The notes under the pieces: generated by a model
What the model was told of the DNA's origin: nothing
Seen by the model: the letters and a program-made list of their open reading frames with translations, nothing else
Database searches by the model: none
Position numbers and translations under genes: made by a program
Assembly: GCF_041296385.1 (NCBI RefSeq)
Contig: NC_091023.1
Location: 6,076,924 to 6,140,923, forward strand
Reading direction: 5' to 3'
Origin: Aphelocoma coerulescens
Taxonomy: Eukaryota; Chordata; Aves; Passeriformes; Corvidae
Length of the DNA stretch: 64,000 nucleotides
In this document: piece after piece, positions 63,572 through 64,000 of the stretch
Layout of the letters: each line of letters opens with the position of its first letter
Numbering within the stretch: the stretch's first letter is position 1

Positions 63572-64000
63572 CAGTAATACCACAGAAAGAAATTGATCTG
63601 TCAGGGTTTACCCCAAAGTATGATCAAAGTATGAGAGAGACCACCAGTTAATTGAGTCCCTTAAGGCTAAAATCAAAGAAGATGGTGGGCTGTTACACCA
63701 AAAGGACAGGCTGTAGTCCCATCCCTACTCCTTCAGGAGATTGCTCTGTGGGAACATGAAGGTACCACCGGGGAACAGAAAATCTCTTGAAACATTTGGA
63801 GAAGACAGTAATAGGAAGGGGAATGACAGAAATTGTGCAATCTATAGTAAGCAAATGTGAAATCTGCCATTGAAACAATCCTGATATGAGCGAAAGAGTA
63901 GTGCTAGGGGTGACAAAAGGCCAGAGACCTTCCTGGAGATTGTTGGCAAATAGATTTTGCTGAGAAAGCAAAGAAGGATATGGGTACATACTGGTGTTGG
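63572..64000 (+). pseudogene. pol: Integrase N-terminal part, truncated by window end
   Basis: After the RNase H stop there is a spacer and then LLQEIALWEHEGTTGEQ, followed by the zinc-binding half CEIC (tgt 63856-63858, tgc 63865-63867) and a stop (TGA, 63871-63873) just after. Another frame then gives WQIDFAE, whose Asp (63953-63955) is the first catalytic Asp of the integrase core. The last bases (YGYILVL in the next frame) fit the strand that normally follows. At least two frameshifts and two stops break the region. The remaining core and everything downstream lie outside the window. Confidence 0.78.

Larger units (their letters stand above)
59690..64000 (+). mobile_element. Degraded endogenous retrovirus, 5' part, class I-like pol
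   Basis: Recognisable parts in order are LTR, primer-binding site, gag, a -1 frameshift site, protease, an inverted foreign-looking segment where reverse transcriptase should be, RNase H, and the N-terminal part of integrase running off the window. RNase H resembles the gammaretrovirus-like (class I) group. The copy is broken by several frameshifts and in-frame stops and lacks reverse transcriptase, so it cannot replicate on its own. The 3' LTR is not in the window, so age cannot be estimated from LTR divergence. Confidence 0.88.

Overview
The window reads as an avian nuclear genome segment, probably from a songbird or a close relative. The bird call rests on two CR1 LINE 3' tails (about 20.93 and 38.79 kb), diverged palindromic repeats of the kind common in birds and reptiles, low CpG content outside a few pockets, and a degraded avian-type endogenous retrovirus (ERV) at the right end. 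There is no bacterial-style gene packing. No protein-coding exon, tRNA, rRNA or CRISPR array could be supported in the first 59 kb.

Layout. From 1 to 59.17 kb the sequence is gene-poor, intergenic or deep intronic. It carries three old palindromic repeats (394-478, 32369-32448, 54779-54840), two minus-strand CR1 fragments, several microsatellites, short perfect hairpins, and a CpG cluster near 34.2 kb. A 353-bp almost pure polypyrimidine tract lies at 53137-53489, followed by a 20-bp imperfect tandem duplication. Open frames in this part are short, overlap on both strands and match no family I recognise. I treat them as chance.

From 59.18 kb to the right edge lie LTR-retroelement sequences. 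An LTR-like block (59176-59689) with its own TATA box and AATAAA abuts a second LTR (about 59690-60461). The second LTR ends in CA, three bases before a primer-binding site (PBS) complementary to the 3' end of tRNA-Ser. Then follow a gag gene in several frames with internal stops, an A_AAA_AAA slippery heptamer immediately before the gag stop, and a protease in the -1 frame. After these come a gammaretrovirus-like (class I) RNase H and the start of integrase, cut by the window end.

Reverse transcriptase is missing. In its place, about 630 bp reads as a damaged glycoprotein-like coding segment on the opposite strand (62437-63068, minus). The copy therefore looks internally rearranged as well as mutated. 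It carries frameshifts and stops in gag, RNase H and integrase, and a lost catalytic aspartate in protease. It is a fossil that cannot make its own replication proteins. The 3' half of the element is outside the window, so target-site duplications and LTR-LTR divergence cannot be read.
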